Made by a program: the position numbers and the translations under genes. From assembly GCA_021798115.1 (NCBI GenBank), contig JAJZYM010000001.1:1-44420 (forward strand): a stretch of 44,420 bases of DNA. The letters run 5' to 3'. The notes under the pieces were generated by a model. The model was not told the DNA's origin and searched no databases. It saw only the letters and a list, made by a program, of their open reading frames with translations. Below are positions 11,367 through 20,638 of this stretch, piece after piece; positions within the stretch are counted from its first letter, which is position 1, and the number at the start of each line of letters is the position of its first letter. Origin of the DNA: Pseudomonadota bacterium (lineage in GTDB: Bacteria; Pseudomonadota; Gammaproteobacteria; JAKAQQ01).

Positions 11367-11372
11367 ACTATA
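11367..11372 (-). promoter_or_regulatory. Possible -10 element upstream of fimV
   Basis: In the gap between asd and fimV the minus strand reads TATAGT about 60 bases before the fimV start, in a locally AT-richer patch. No good -35 hexamer is present at the right distance. It could be an internal promoter of the long block. Confidence 0.3.
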
Positions 11373-11374
11373 GC

Positions 11375-12406
11375 CTATCCTGACCGGGACTTCGCGCCTT
11401 GCGCCGCGGCCAAAAGGCACTCGGCGATCTCGACCGCGTTGGTCGCCGCCCCCCGCCGCAGATTGTCGGCGACGATCCAGAAGGACAAGAGATGAGGATC
11501 GTCCGGCCCAAGGCGAAGACGCCCGACGGCGACCTCGTCCTTCCCGGCAGCCTCGACCCTGGGGCTCGGGGCACGTCCCACGGCCAGGTCGTCGTAGACC
11601 CGAAGCGGAGGACGGGCAGCCAACGTTGCGCGCACCTCGCTCACGTCCGCCGGACGGTCGAGACGAACGAACACCGCCTCCCCGTGCCCCACCGCAACCG
11701 GCACACGCACCGCCGTGGCCCGCACCGTCAGGTCGGGACGGCCGAGGATGCGGCGCGTTTCGCGGACGATCTTGCGTTCCTCGCGGCTCCAGCCCTCTTC
11801 GTCAAGCGGGCCGATTTCGGCCACCACGTCGTGGAGGAGCGGACGGGCCACTCCGCGAATCGGCCGCGGGAGCGCCTCGGTGGGGCACGCACAAGCGTGG
11901 CGAAAATCTTCGAGGGCCTCACGTCCCGCCCCGGAGACGGCCTGATAGGTCGCGACCGCCACTTCGCTCAGACCCCAGCGCTCCTCGAGCGGCGCGAGCG
12001 CGTGAACAAGCTGGATCGTTGAACAGTTGGGGTTGGCGACGATCCGCCGCGGGGCGCAGGCGTGCCAATCCGTGTCGTTGACACCGGGCACGGCCAGAGG
12101 AACGTCGGGCGCAAGCCGGTGGAGACTGCTGTTGTCGACCACCCAGGCTCCGGCTGCGAGCGCGCGTGGAATGTGACGTTCCGCCCCCTGCTCGTCGAGG
12201 CAGAAGAAGGCCAGTTCGACCCCGGCGAAATCGTAGTCGTCGAGAAGACACACGCGGGTCTCGAGACCGGGAGGGATCTCCGTGGGTTCGCGCCGGTGGA
12301 CGACGAGGTCAAGGGGGCGGGCGCCAAGACGCCGCCCGGCAAGCACGGTCAGGACCGTGGCGCCGACGAGCCCGCTGGCCCCGACGACCGCGAGGCGCGC
12401 ACTCAT
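11375..12406 (-). CDS. asd: Aspartate-semialdehyde dehydrogenase
   Basis: Asd reduces aspartyl phosphate to aspartate semialdehyde, feeding lysine/diaminopimelate, threonine and methionine synthesis. The 343-residue protein has the NADP-binding start [15 protein letters not shown], the catalytic cysteine in [10 protein letters not shown] (near residue 133), the region [15 protein letters not shown], and the C-terminal [20 protein letters not shown]. The histidine of the [11 protein letters not shown] segment is also present. In Pseudomonas and E. coli the copy next to truA/fimV is often the inactive paralogue Usg. Here the cysteine and histidine are kept, so a working enzyme is likely. The ATG at 12406 overlaps the aroC stop (ATGA). 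Confidence 0.94.
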   Translation of the reverse strand: MSARLAVVGASGLVGATVLTVLAGRRLGARPLDLVVHRREPTEIPPGLETRVCLLDDYDFAGVELAFFCLDEQGAERHIPRALAAGAWVVDNSSLHRLAPDVPLAVPGVNDTDWHACAPRRIVANPNCSTIQLVHALAPLEERWGLSEVAVATYQAVSGAGREALEDFRHACACPTEALPRPIRGVARPLLHDVVAEIGPLDEEGWSREERKIVRETRRILGRPDLTVRATAVRVPVAVGHGEAVFVRLDRPADVSEVRATLAARPPLRVYDDLAVGRAPSPRVEAAGKDEVAVGRLRLGPDDPHLLSFWIVADNLRRGAATNAVEIAECLLAAAQGAKSRSG

Positions 12407-13497
12407 GCGCGGGGCCAGGGCGCAAGCGGCGGGTCGAGGCCCGCGCACTGGGCGCGCTGACGGAGAAACGCGTCCGCGAGGACGAGGGCCAGCATCGCCT
12501 CGGCCACGGGGACGCCGCGCACCCCGACACAGGGGTCGTGGCGTCCGTGGACGGCGACCGTCGTCGCCCGCCCGTGGACGTCAAGGGTGGCGACCTCCTG
12601 GGGAATGCTCGACGTCGGTTTGAATGCGAGATGAGCGACGATGTCCTGCCCACTCGAGATCCCTCCGAGGATGCCGCCCGCGTGGTTGCTCGCGAAGCCC
12701 GCGGGGCTCATGGCATCGCGGTGCTCGCTGCCGCGCTGACGGACGACGCCCACACCGTCGCCGATCTCGACGGCCTTGACCGCCCCGATGCTCATGAGAG
12801 CGTGGGCGATGAGGGCGTCGAGCCTGTCGAAGACCGGATCGCCCCAGCCCGGCGGCACACCGCGGGCGCAGACACCCACCCTCGCTCCGACCGAGTCGCG
12901 GGCCCGGCGCACCTCGTCGAGATAAGTCTCGAGCAGGAGACAGGCGGAATCGTCGGCCACAAAAAAAAGGTTCTCCGGGGAGCGCTCGGGAGGAGGACCC
13001 TCGTGACGCCACGGGCCGAGCTCGGCGAGCCAGCCCGTGATGCGCACTCCGCACAGCGTCTCGAGGAGGCGGCGGGCGATGCCCCCGGCGGCCACGCGCA
13101 TCACCGTCTCCCGTGCGCTGGCCCGCCCGCCGCCCCGCGGATCGCGACGGCCGTACTTCATCAAGTACGTGTAATCGGCGTGTCCGGGACGAAAGACTTC
13201 GGCGAGCGCTCCGTAGTCCGCCGGGCGGGCATCCTCGTTGGCCACGAGAAGGCCGATGGCCGTTCCGGTCGTGCGCCCCTCGTAGACCCCGGAGAGAATC
13301 CGCACGCGGTCCGATTCGCGCCGCTGGGAGACGTGGCGCCCCGTCCCGGGACGTCGACGATCGAGATCGACTTGAAGATCCTCTTCCGTCAGAGGCAACC
13401 CCGGGGGACAGCCCTCGACGACGGCCCCGAGCGCTGCTCCGTGACTCTCACCAAAGGTGGTCACACGAAACGCTTGTCCAAAGCCGTCACCGGGCAT
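12403..13497 (-). CDS. aroC: Chorismate synthase
   Basis: AroC makes chorismate from 5-enolpyruvylshikimate 3-phosphate using reduced FMN, the last step of the shikimate pathway. The 364-residue protein begins [19 protein letters not shown] and carries the family signatures [38 protein letters not shown] and [16 protein letters not shown], plus the late [17 protein letters not shown]. The ATG at 13497 lies 11 bases inside the end of prmB. PrmB-AroC adjacency is widespread in Gammaproteobacteria. An unrelated open frame continues upstream and was excluded. Confidence 0.98.
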   Translation of the reverse strand: MPGDGFGQAFRVTTFGESHGAALGAVVEGCPPGLPLTEEDLQVDLDRRRPGTGRHVSQRRESDRVRILSGVYEGRTTGTAIGLLVANEDARPADYGALAEVFRPGHADYTYLMKYGRRDPRGGGRASARETVMRVAAGGIARRLLETLCGVRITGWLAELGPWRHEGPPPERSPENLFFVADDSACLLLETYLDEVRRARDSVGARVGVCARGVPPGWGDPVFDRLDALIAHALMSIGAVKAVEIGDGVGVVRQRGSEHRDAMSPAGFASNHAGGILGGISSGQDIVAHLAFKPTSSIPQEVATLDVHGRATTVAVHGRHDPCVGVRGVPVAEAMLALVLADAFLRQRAQCAGLDPPLAPWPRA

Positions 13498-14413
13498 GGA
13501 CTCTCTCCTCGACCCGCGAACGCAAGGCCGCGACACCGGCGAGCAGAACGTCGCGGCGCCCACTCTCGAGATCGGGCCAGACGAACCCCTCGCCCGAGAG
13601 CTGCTCCCAGAGCGCCGGGGCCGCATCTCCGCATTCGACGGCGAGAAGTCCGTGTTGCGGATGGAGGTGGGCGTGGGCCTCCGCCAGGAGAGGTCGGAGC
13701 ACGTTGAGGCCGTCGTCCCCCGCCCAGAACGCGAGATCCGGCTCGTGCCGGTGCTCGGGGGGGAACGTCCGACGCAGCGCGAGAGGGACGTACGGGGGGT
13801 TCGAGACGATGAGATCGAAAGGGACGGTGGGGTGCGAGAGCGCGCCGTAAAGATCGCCCCCCCGGAGTTCGATCCGCGCCTCGAGCCCGTGGCGGCGGAG
13901 GTTGATCCGTGCCACCTCGAGCGCGTCCTCGGAGATGTCGGTGGCCACGAGCGACGCGTCGGGAAAGGCGAAAGCGCAGGCGACGGCCAACGCCCCGCTT
14001 CCGGTCCCAAGATCGAGGATGCGACGCACCGCGAGAGGCTCGAGCCACGGCTCGAAGCGAGCGGCGATGAGCTCGGCGAGCGGGGAGCGGGGAATGAGAA
14101 CGCGCTCGTCGACGTAGAAGCGAAGACCGGCGAAGTACGCCTCGTGCGTGAGATACGGAACCGGCCGGCGCGTTTCGATCCGTTCCTCGATGAGTTTCCG
14201 AAGGCGCTGCCTCTCCCCGAGGAGGAGGCGCGAGGCGTGGTGCGCGGCAGGCAGCTCCGGTCCGAGCCCGAGGGCGGAGACGACGAGCGCGTAAGCCTCG
14301 TCGAGAGGGTCCTCCGTCCCGTGGCCGTAGCCGAGATCGGCCTCAGCGAAGCGGCTCGCGGCGTAGCGCACCCAGTCGCCCACAGTGAGAAGAGTCGCGA
14401 GAGGATCGTCCAT
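13487..14413 (-). CDS. prmB: Ribosomal protein uL3 glutamine methyltransferase PrmB
   Basis: PrmB N5-methylates a glutamine of ribosomal protein uL3 during 50S assembly. The protein of 308 residues has the N-terminal helical part ([20 protein letters not shown]), the linker [17 protein letters not shown], the SAM-binding loop [16 protein letters not shown] and the catalytic motif [17 protein letters not shown] is typical of PrmB, whereas the related release-factor enzyme PrmC usually has DxxVLIPRPET. I start at the ATG at 14413; an in-frame ATG at 14425 is the alternative. TATGAT sits seven bases before the 14413 ATG on the minus strand and could be a -10 element, making the transcript nearly leaderless. 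It is the first gene of the ten-gene leftward block. Confidence 0.94.
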   Translation of the reverse strand: MDDPLATLLTVGDWVRYAASRFAEADLGYGHGTEDPLDEAYALVVSALGLGPELPAAHHASRLLLGERQRLRKLIEERIETRRPVPYLTHEAYFAGLRFYVDERVLIPRSPLAELIAARFEPWLEPLAVRRILDLGTGSGALAVACAFAFPDASLVATDISEDALEVARINLRRHGLEARIELRGGDLYGALSHPTVPFDLIVSNPPYVPLALRRTFPPEHRHEPDLAFWAGDDGLNVLRPLLAEAHAHLHPQHGLLAVECGDAAPALWEQLSGEGFVWPDLESGRRDVLLAGVAALRSRVEERVHAR

Positions 14414-14471
14414 GGCGCGCATCATAGCGCCTCAGGCCCGTCCGGCCCGCAGCGGCCGCTACAATGCGCCG

Positions 14472-15344
14472 GTGTCGCCCCGCCCCCACCCCCGCCCCCG
14501 CTCCTCTCCCCACCGGTTGCGGCGGGTCTTCGCCCACCTGTGGCCGACGCGCCTGGGCTCGCGTCTCGTGGGGACGGGACTCGCCTGGCGCTCGGGGCCC
14601 TTTCAGCGCCGGCTCATCCGTCTCTACGTCCGTCTCGTCGGGCCCGATCTCGACGACTCCGATCCCTCCGATCCGCGCCTTTACCCGGACCTCGACACGT
14701 TCTTCACCCGCCCGCTGCAGCGGGGCCGCCGACACTGGCCGGGGGCGGGCTCCCTCGGGTCACCCGTCGACGGGACACTCCTCGGCCACACGCCCGTCGA
14801 CGGCCCGGAGACGGTGCTCGAGGTCAAAGGCATCCGCACGAGCCTCCGTGCTCTTCTCGGCCCAGCGTGGCCGGAACTCGCGCTTCCCCCGGGCGGGCAT
14901 GCCTTTCACTTCTATCTCTCTCCGCGCCACCATCACCGGGTGTACCTGCCCGCGGCCGGCCGTTTCGTCTACCGCCGACACCTGCCCGGACGCCTTCTCC
15001 CGGTCGCGCCACGCTGGCTCGTCGCCGTCCCCGATCTCAACGCCCGCAACGAACGGGTCGTGCTGGCGTTCGAGACCACGGCCGGTCGGCTCGTCCTCGC
15101 GCTCGTCGCCGCCTTTGGGGTGAGCGACATCGAGACGGCCTTCGATCCGCCGGAGTTCCGCGGCGGACGGCGTGTGCTCGCCCCGTGCGATCCCCACGAG
15201 CGACTTGAAGCCGGAACGGAAATCGGCTGCTTTCATCTGGGATCGACGGTCTTCGTCATCACACCGCCGGGGTTCCCCCCCCCGCTCCCGAGTCACGTTC
15301 CGCGCCCGGTCCGCGCCGGCGAGGCCTTCGCGCAAGATCCGTAA
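14472..15344 (+). CDS. psd: Phosphatidylserine decarboxylase
   Basis: Psd converts phosphatidylserine to phosphatidylethanolamine at the inner membrane. The 290-residue proenzyme shows FFTRPLQRGRR, the GSPVDGTLL segment, HFYLSPRHHHRVYLPAAGRF with its histidines, NERVVLAFET, and the cleavage site HLGSTVFVI. In that site the serine becomes the pyruvoyl cofactor of the small subunit. I chose the GTG at 14472; the frame stays open further upstream, but that part overlaps the prmB promoter side. TACAAT lies six bases before the GTG and no ribosome binding site is visible, so a leaderless transcript is possible. It is divergent from prmB and convergent with msrC (17 bases apart). Confidence 0.93.
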   Translation: MSPRPHPRPRSSPHRLRRVFAHLWPTRLGSRLVGTGLAWRSGPFQRRLIRLYVRLVGPDLDDSDPSDPRLYPDLDTFFTRPLQRGRRHWPGAGSLGSPVDGTLLGHTPVDGPETVLEVKGIRTSLRALLGPAWPELALPPGGHAFHFYLSPRHHHRVYLPAAGRFVYRRHLPGRLLPVAPRWLVAVPDLNARNERVVLAFETTAGRLVLALVAAFGVSDIETAFDPPEFRGGRRVLAPCDPHERLEAGTEIGCFHLGSTVFVITPPGFPPPLPSHVPRPVRAGEAFAQDP

Positions 15345-15361
15345 CGGGGCGCGGAACCGCC

Positions 15362-15904
15362 TCAGGATCCCAGCACGGGGAAGAGGGCGCGGGCCCGATC
15401 CGGGCGCAGGAGAGGTTCGAGGGCGTCGAGCCAGGCGCGGCAGACCGCTTCGAGTCCGTCCCGATCGACCTCGGTGAAGCGTCCGGGGCGCGGGGCGTCG
15501 AGATCGAGCACGCCGAGGAGCCTGTCCCCACGGATCAGGGGGAGGACGATCTCGCTGCGGGCACCGGGATCACAGACGATGTGTCCCGGGTAGTCATCGA
15601 CGTCCGCAACGAGGAGGGTGCGCCGCCCGAGGGCGGCGTCGCCGCAGACCCCGCGGCCGAACGGGATCGGCGTGCAGGCCGGAGCCCCCTGGAAAGGACC
15701 GAGATGAAGCGTCCCCTCCGCGGCGCGGTAGACGCCAACCCAGTTGACCTCCGGCAACGTGCGGGCAAGGAGCGCCACACCGTTGGCGACGGCGGCGAGG
15801 AGGTCCTCCTCGCCGGCGGTGAGAGCCGCGATTTGCCGGGCGAGAAGCGCGTAGCTTTCCTCCGGGCGTCCCGCGTCCCAAATCGGAGCCACGACTTCGC
15901 TCAC
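15362..15904 (-). CDS. msrC: Free methionine-R-sulfoxide reductase (GAF domain)
   Basis: This type of GAF-domain enzyme reduces free methionine-R-sulfoxide to methionine with thioredoxin as reductant, an oxidative-stress repair reaction in the cytosol. The 180-residue protein has the family pattern NWVGVYR, LGPFQGAPAC, GRGVCGDAA, HIVCDPGARSEIVLPL and GVLDLDAP. All three conserved cysteines (in PAC, GVCG and HIVCD) are kept, which separates it from plain signalling GAF domains. Its GTG start overlaps the epmA stop by four bases, so it is probably co-transcribed with efp and epmA. Confidence 0.93.
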   Translation of the reverse strand: MSEVVAPIWDAGRPEESYALLARQIAALTAGEEDLLAAVANGVALLARTLPEVNWVGVYRAAEGTLHLGPFQGAPACTPIPFGRGVCGDAALGRRTLLVADVDDYPGHIVCDPGARSEIVLPLIRGDRLLGVLDLDAPRPGRFTEVDRDGLEAVCRAWLDALEPLLRPDRARALFPVLGS

Positions 15905-16857
15905 GGCCCCTCCTCACGCCAGGGGTGGAAGGGCACGACGGCCTCGAGACCATCGAAGCCGAGCGCCAGCGCAAGAAGCCGGTCGAGTCCAAGGGCGACG
16001 CCGGCGCAGTCGGGAAGCCCCGCCTCGAGCGCGGCAAGAAAGGCCTCGTCCCACGGCGGGACCTCGAGCCCGAGACGGCGGCGGCGGCGGGCCTCGTCGG
16101 CGAACCGGCGGCGTTGCTCGACGGGCTCGGTGAGTTCCCAGAATCCGTTTGCGAGCTCGATGCCGCGGAAAAAAAGTTCGAACCGCGCCGCACGCGGCGG
16201 GGGACCCGGACGGAGACGGGCGAGGGCGGCCTGTTCCGGCGGGAAATCCACGACAAACACGGGCCCGTCCCCACCCAGTCCGGGAAAAACCTGGGCGCTC
16301 ATCAGGGCGTCGAGGAGAACCGTCCGCTCTTCGCCCTGATGAAGACGGATGCCCCGCTCCCGGCAGAGGGTACGGAGCACCTCGTCATCCGCTTCTTCGA
16401 GATCCACGCCGAAGACGTCGGCGAAGAGTGTGTCGTAGGCGATCGTGCAGAGCGGGTCGCGCCGGCCGAGCATCGCCGCGAAGTACTCGTGCACTTCTTC
16501 GATCAGACGGCGATCATCGTAGCCCAAGCGGTACCACTCGAGGAGACGGAACTCGGGAAGGTGCCAGCGCCCGGACTCTTCGTCACGAAACACCGGACCG
16601 AGGGCGTAGAGATCCCCGTAGCCGGCCGCGAGGAGACGCTTAAGACCGTACTCGGGCGAGGTCGGAAGATAACGGTGGCCGAAGCGGCCGTGGACACGCA
16701 GCGCGGCGAGATGCGGGTCCGGGGGGGCGGCCCGGGCGAGGAGCGGCGGATCGACCTCGAGGAGACCCCGCGTGTCGAAGAAGGCCCGGGTCGCGGCGTA
16801 AAGACGGGCGCGGGCCTGGGCCGTCGCCCGCGTCGCGCACGGCGCCCAAGCGTTCAT
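15901..16857 (-). CDS. epmA: EF-P--(R)-beta-lysine ligase EpmA (GenX/PoxA)
   Basis: EpmA is a lysyl-tRNA synthetase-like enzyme that attaches (R)-beta-lysine to the conserved lysine of elongation factor P. The 318-residue protein is only the class II catalytic core, without the anticodon-binding domain of true LysRS. It has motif 2-like [20 protein letters not shown] and motif 3-like [15 protein letters not shown], plus [17 protein letters not shown], which is typical of the family. The ATG overlaps the efp stop codon (ATGA). With epmB on the other side of efp, the substrate-making enzyme, the ligase and the acceptor protein are all next to each other. Confidence 0.97.
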   Translation of the reverse strand: MNAWAPCATRATAQARARLYAATRAFFDTRGLLEVDPPLLARAAPPDPHLAALRVHGRFGHRYLPTSPEYGLKRLLAAGYGDLYALGPVFRDEESGRWHLPEFRLLEWYRLGYDDRRLIEEVHEYFAAMLGRRDPLCTIAYDTLFADVFGVDLEEADDEVLRTLCRERGIRLHQGEERTVLLDALMSAQVFPGLGGDGPVFVVDFPPEQAALARLRPGPPPRAARFELFFRGIELANGFWELTEPVEQRRRFADEARRRRRLGLEVPPWDEAFLAALEAGLPDCAGVALGLDRLLALALGFDGLEAVVPFHPWREEGP

Positions 16858-17423
16858 TCCTTGGCGCGGGCCACGTACTCGCCGCTTCGCGTGTTCACTT
16901 TGATGAGTTCGCCCTCCTGAACGAAGAGCGGCACACGGACGCTCGCTCCGGTCTCGAGCCGGGCGGGCTTGCCTCCGCCCCCGGAGGTGTCCCCGCGCAC
17001 CCCCGGGTCGGTCTCGACGACGCGCAAGACGACGGTGTGCGGCGGCATCACGGCCAGCGGCCGGTTGTCCCACAGGGTGAGGACGCAGACTTCCTCACCC
17101 TTGAGCCACTGCTCGGCGCCCGCCATGGCGACGGCGTCGGCCTGATACTGCTCGAAGGTCTCGGGGTGCATGAAATGCCAGTGCGTCCCGTCCTGGTAGA
17201 GATAGCGCATCTCGACGTCGACGATGTCGGCGGCCTCGAGGGCATCGCCGGATTTGAACGTGCGCTCGACGGTCCGCCCGGTCCGGAGGTTGCGCAGGCG
17301 CACACGGTTGAACGCCTGTCCCTTGCCCGGCTTGACGAACTCGTTCTCGACGATGGCGCAGGGTTCGCCGTCGAGGAGGACCTTGAGGCCACTCTTGAAT
17401 TCGCTGGTAGTATAGGTCCCCAT
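16854..17423 (-). CDS. efp: Elongation factor P
   Basis: EF-P rescues ribosomes stalled on consecutive prolines. The 189-residue protein begins [20 protein letters not shown] and ends VDTRSGEY-like ([15 protein letters not shown]). The modified loop reads VKPGKGQAF, with the acceptor at Lys34, the position beta-lysylated by EpmA/EpmB in E. coli. The other domain signatures ([22 protein letters not shown]) are normal. It is transcribed divergently from epmB, with 75 bases between their start codons, and leads into epmA and msrC. Confidence 0.99.
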   Translation of the reverse strand: MGTYTTSEFKSGLKVLLDGEPCAIVENEFVKPGKGQAFNRVRLRNLRTGRTVERTFKSGDALEAADIVDVEMRYLYQDGTHWHFMHPETFEQYQADAVAMAGAEQWLKGEEVCVLTLWDNRPLAVMPPHTVVLRVVETDPGVRGDTSGGGGKPARLETGASVRVPLFVQEGELIKVNTRSGEYVARAKE

Positions 17424-17498
17424 GACGCAGACATCCCCCTCGGGCAAAGTCCCCGCGTGCGCCGCCGCGACGACGCCGGGGATGATCGGGCGACGCTT

Positions 17499-18536
17499 AT
17501 GATAGCGGCTCCCGCGCTGACAAACCCGCACGACGTCGAGACCCCCGCCGACGGCGAGGACCGCGCGCCGTGGCGGCAGGCCCTCGCGCGGGCGGTCCGC
17601 GAACCGGGCGAACTTCTCGACCGCCTCGGTCTCGACCGCGAACGCTGGCTCGAGCCCGCCCGACGCGCGGCCCGCGACTTCGGTCTCCTCGTTCCCGAGC
17701 CCTATCTTGGGCGCATCCGCCACGCCGATCCGGCCGATCCCCTTCTCCGCCAGGTGCTCCCGCTCGTCGAAGAACTCGCCCCCCCTCCTCCGGGCTACGT
17801 TCCCGATCCTCTCGGGGAAACCCTTCTTCCGGGCGGTGAAGGGGTCCTGGCCAAATACCAGGGGCGGGCTCTCGTCGTCACCACAGGACTCTGTGCGGTG
17901 CACTGCCGCTACTGTTTCCGCCGCCATTTCCCCTACCCTCCCCGCCCGCGGGGCCCCGACCCGGCGGTGCTCGCACGCCTGCGGGCTCTGCCGGAACTCC
18001 ACGAAGTCATTCTGAGCGGCGGCGATCCGCTCACACTCTCCACACGCCGCCTGAGCGAGTGGTCCCAGGCGCTCGTGGATCTCCCCGGTCTGCGCACGCT
18101 TCGCCTGCACACGCGTCTTCCGATCGTGCTGCCCGCCCGTGTCGACAACGCCCTTCTCACCTGGATCGAAACACTTCCGTGGCGGCCCGTGCTCGTCGTG
18201 CACGCCAACCATCCGCGGGAAATCGACGCCGAGGTCACCCGGGCCCTCGCCCGTCTCACCGCGGCGGGCGCCCGGCTTCTCAACCAGAGCGTCCTCCTGG
18301 CCGGGGTGAACGACGACCCGCACGTCCTCGCCGAGCTTTCCTGGACCTTGTGGGAGGCGGGCGTGCAGCCCTACTACCTCCACCGCCTGGACCCCGTCGT
18401 CGGCGCCGCCCATTTCGCGGTGATGGACGAGCGTGCGCACGCCATCGTCCACGCGCTCGCGGCCCGTCTCCCCGGCTACCTCGTCCCGCGTTACGTCCGG
18501 GAAGAACCGGGCGCGGCCGCCAAAATTCCCGCCTGA
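17499..18536 (+). CDS. epmB: EF-P lysine 2,3-aminomutase EpmB (radical SAM)
   Basis: EpmB turns (S)-alpha-lysine into (R)-beta-lysine, the substrate EpmA ligates to EF-P. The 345-residue protein has the radical SAM cysteine motif [15 protein letters not shown] near residue 131 (C-x3-C-x2-C), [10 protein letters not shown], the lysine/PLP region with [13 protein letters not shown], and [19 protein letters not shown] lysine would be expected near the C-terminal third; I did not locate it with certainty. The ATG at 17499 was chosen because homology begins soon after it; the open frame upstream runs opposite efp. No EpmC hydroxylase gene is seen nearby. Confidence 0.95.
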   Translation: MIAAPALTNPHDVETPADGEDRAPWRQALARAVREPGELLDRLGLDRERWLEPARRAARDFGLLVPEPYLGRIRHADPADPLLRQVLPLVEELAPPPPGYVPDPLGETLLPGGEGVLAKYQGRALVVTTGLCAVHCRYCFRRHFPYPPRPRGPDPAVLARLRALPELHEVILSGGDPLTLSTRRLSEWSQALVDLPGLRTLRLHTRLPIVLPARVDNALLTWIETLPWRPVLVVHANHPREIDAEVTRALARLTAAGARLLNQSVLLAGVNDDPHVLAELSWTLWEAGVQPYYLHRLDPVVGAAHFAVMDERAHAIVHALAARLPGYLVPRYVREEPGAAAKIPA

Positions 18537-18551
18537 CCTGATTTCTGCCCC

Positions 18552-20609
18552 GTGGACACACCCGACACCGCCCGGACCGCCAACCTCATCGTCGTGAGCG
18601 AGGAGCCCGAAGCCGCGGCCGCCCTCACCTCACGTCTGCGCGCCCAGAGGCTGGCCGTCGGAGTCGAGCATCTCGCCTCACCCGAAGATCTCGACACGCA
18701 TCCGATCCAGGGTGAAGATATTGTCGTCTGGGACGCCCGGAGCTCCTGGCCGCTGCGCGAGATCGCCTCCCGCCTCGCCGCCCGCCATCTCGATCCCCCT
18801 CTTCTGGCGCTGCTGCCGACGCTCGAGCCCGCCCGCCTCGCCCCCCTGGCCGAGGAAGGCGCCCGCGATCTCATCGCCCTCGACGCCCCCGAACACCTGA
18901 GCGCCATCGTCCGCCGCGAACTCAAGGTAGCCGGCGCCCGCAGCGAACGCCGACGCCTGAACGAGACCTGCCTCGAGCTGCGCACGAATTGGGAAACGAC
19001 CCTCCACGCCCTCCCGTTCCCCGTGGCGCTTCTCCAGGACGGAACGCACGTTTTCGTCAACGACGCCTATCGGGCGTTCTTCCGCAAGGAAGACCTGGAC
19101 GACACGCCCTTTCTCGGGCTCTTTCCGAAGAGCGAGCACGAGACCCTCAAGAAGGCGTTACGCGCGGCCGTGCGTGCCGGTGGCAATCAGGCCGCCCTTG
19201 AGATCAGCGTGGCCCATCCCGACGATCCCAAGGGCGGTGTGGTGCGGCTTCTCCTTTGGCCCGAAATGCGCGAGGGTGTGCCCGTCGTCCTCGCGTTCTT
19301 CCAGCCTCTCACAACCCCACCGCCGCCGACGGAACCGGCTCGGGAAGAGACCGGCGAAGCCGCGAGCGCAAGCGCGGGGACCCCGGCGCTTGAGACACCG
19401 GCCCGATTCGTTGCGCGCATCGAAGAGTACCTGCGCTCGAGCCCGCCCAAAAAAACGGACCAGGCCCTCCTGATGGTCGGGGTCGACGACTACGTCCGTC
19501 TCGTCGACAACTACGGACCGCTCGTGGGCGAATCGGTTCTCAAGCAGGTCGAGCAACGCCTCGTGCGTGAGCTCCTCCCGCTCGAATTCGCCACCCGTCT
19601 CGGTCGCGACCACTACCTCTGGCTGCAGCGCCCACGCGGCGATGGTGTCGAGCTCTTCGCCCAAGGCCTGGTGGGGCACCTCAACAGCCACGTCTACGAA
19701 TCCGGGGAATACTCCCTCACCATCGTGACCCGGGCGGGTTGGGCGGATCGCCACCAGTGCCGTGGGGTCTGGGACCTTGTCCGTGCCTCCCACAACGCCT
19801 ACCTCCGCGGTGGTCAGGAACCGGTGAGCCGCCACATCCCAAGCGTGGCCGGCATCGAAAACGCCGAGCAGACGGCCGCCATCTTTCGTCGCCTTCTCGA
19901 AGAGCACCGTCTCGGACTCAGCGTCACCACCCTGCAGGCGGTGCGCACCGGCCCGTCTTCCAAACCCGTCATCGTCGACAGCGCTCCGGACGAACCCCTG
20001 AACCAGCTCGCGCGTGCGGACCTCTTCAAGATCGTCAAACGGGCGGGACTCCTGCGCGCGCACGACCGCTGGCTGGTCGCCCAAGCACTCGTACGGGGCG
20101 CGGCCCTCCTCGCCCGTGGTTCGGCGTCCCTTCTGGCCGTGCGTGTCTCCGGCGAGACCCTGGACGATCAAGAATTCCTGCCCTGGTTCGAGAAGCAGGC
20201 CAGAGAAGCCGTCCGGGGCAAACTCCTCCTCCTGGTGAGTGAACGCTCGGCCGCCGGCCGGCTTCGGGGGCTACAGGCCTTCGCCCAGGCCGCTCACCCC
20301 TTGGGGATCGCCATCGGATTGAGCGAGTTTGGTTCGGGCCCTCAGGCCGCGGGCCTCCTGCGCTACATCCGCCCGACGCTCGTGATCCTGGATCCCCAGC
20401 TCGGTTCGCAGTTTGCGGAATTGGCCGCCCTGACCCCGCAGAAACGAGCGGCGGCCGGGCCTCTCGGCATCCTTCTCGAGACCTGCCGCGCCGAGAACAT
20501 CCCGCTCGCCATGGCGGGTCAAACCATCGAGGAACTCAAGCTCGCCCACGACCTCGGCATGAGCTACGTTCTCGGGAGCACCCCGGAACTCCTGCCGCCG
20601 TCGGGCTGA
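18552..20609 (+). CDS. FimX-like REC-PAS-GGDEF-EAL protein, catalytically degenerate
   Basis: The 685-residue protein starts at a GTG 15 bases after epmB. Its layout is a receiver-like domain (about residues 12-125), a PAS domain (about 145-245, [13 protein letters not shown]...[11 protein letters not shown]), a GGDEF-like domain (about 275-430) and an EAL-like domain (about 440-680). The diguanylate cyclase signature is replaced by GRDHY at residues 351-355, and the EAL signature by IVD near 474-476. The later EAL metal-binding aspartates are also gone (SEFGSG where DDFGTG is usual). Size and layout match FimX of Pseudomonas and Xanthomonas (about 690 residues), an inactive c-di-GMP receptor that promotes type IV pilus assembly. 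Function is inferred from architecture; FimV in the same window supports it. Confidence 0.82.
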   Translation: MDTPDTARTANLIVVSEEPEAAAALTSRLRAQRLAVGVEHLASPEDLDTHPIQGEDIVVWDARSSWPLREIASRLAARHLDPPLLALLPTLEPARLAPLAEEGARDLIALDAPEHLSAIVRRELKVAGARSERRRLNETCLELRTNWETTLHALPFPVALLQDGTHVFVNDAYRAFFRKEDLDDTPFLGLFPKSEHETLKKALRAAVRAGGNQAALEISVAHPDDPKGGVVRLLLWPEMREGVPVVLAFFQPLTTPPPPTEPAREETGEAASASAGTPALETPARFVARIEEYLRSSPPKKTDQALLMVGVDDYVRLVDNYGPLVGESVLKQVEQRLVRELLPLEFATRLGRDHYLWLQRPRGDGVELFAQGLVGHLNSHVYESGEYSLTIVTRAGWADRHQCRGVWDLVRASHNAYLRGGQEPVSRHIPSVAGIENAEQTAAIFRRLLEEHRLGLSVTTLQAVRTGPSSKPVIVDSAPDEPLNQLARADLFKIVKRAGLLRAHDRWLVAQALVRGAALLARGSASLLAVRVSGETLDDQEFLPWFEKQAREAVRGKLLLLVSERSAAGRLRGLQAFAQAAHPLGIAIGLSEFGSGPQAAGLLRYIRPTLVILDPQLGSQFAELAALTPQKRAAAGPLGILLETCRAENIPLAMAGQTIEELKLAHDLGMSYVLGSTPELLPPSG

Positions 20610-20638
20610 GGTCGGGCGCGGTGAAGCCGAAGCTGCTC

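Noticed and set aside
11375-12406. Usg, the inactive Asd paralogue usually found next to fimV/truA in some species
   Set aside because: The catalytic cysteine motif NPNCSTIQ and the active-site histidine are kept, so a true Asd is more likely.
13498-14010. Upstream extension of the aroC frame
   Set aside because: It overlaps prmB in another frame and has the composition of a shadow frame; chorismate synthases begin near the ATG at 13497.
18552-20609. Active diguanylate cyclase/phosphodiesterase
   Set aside because: Both the GGDEF and EAL signature motifs are replaced and metal-binding residues are missing.
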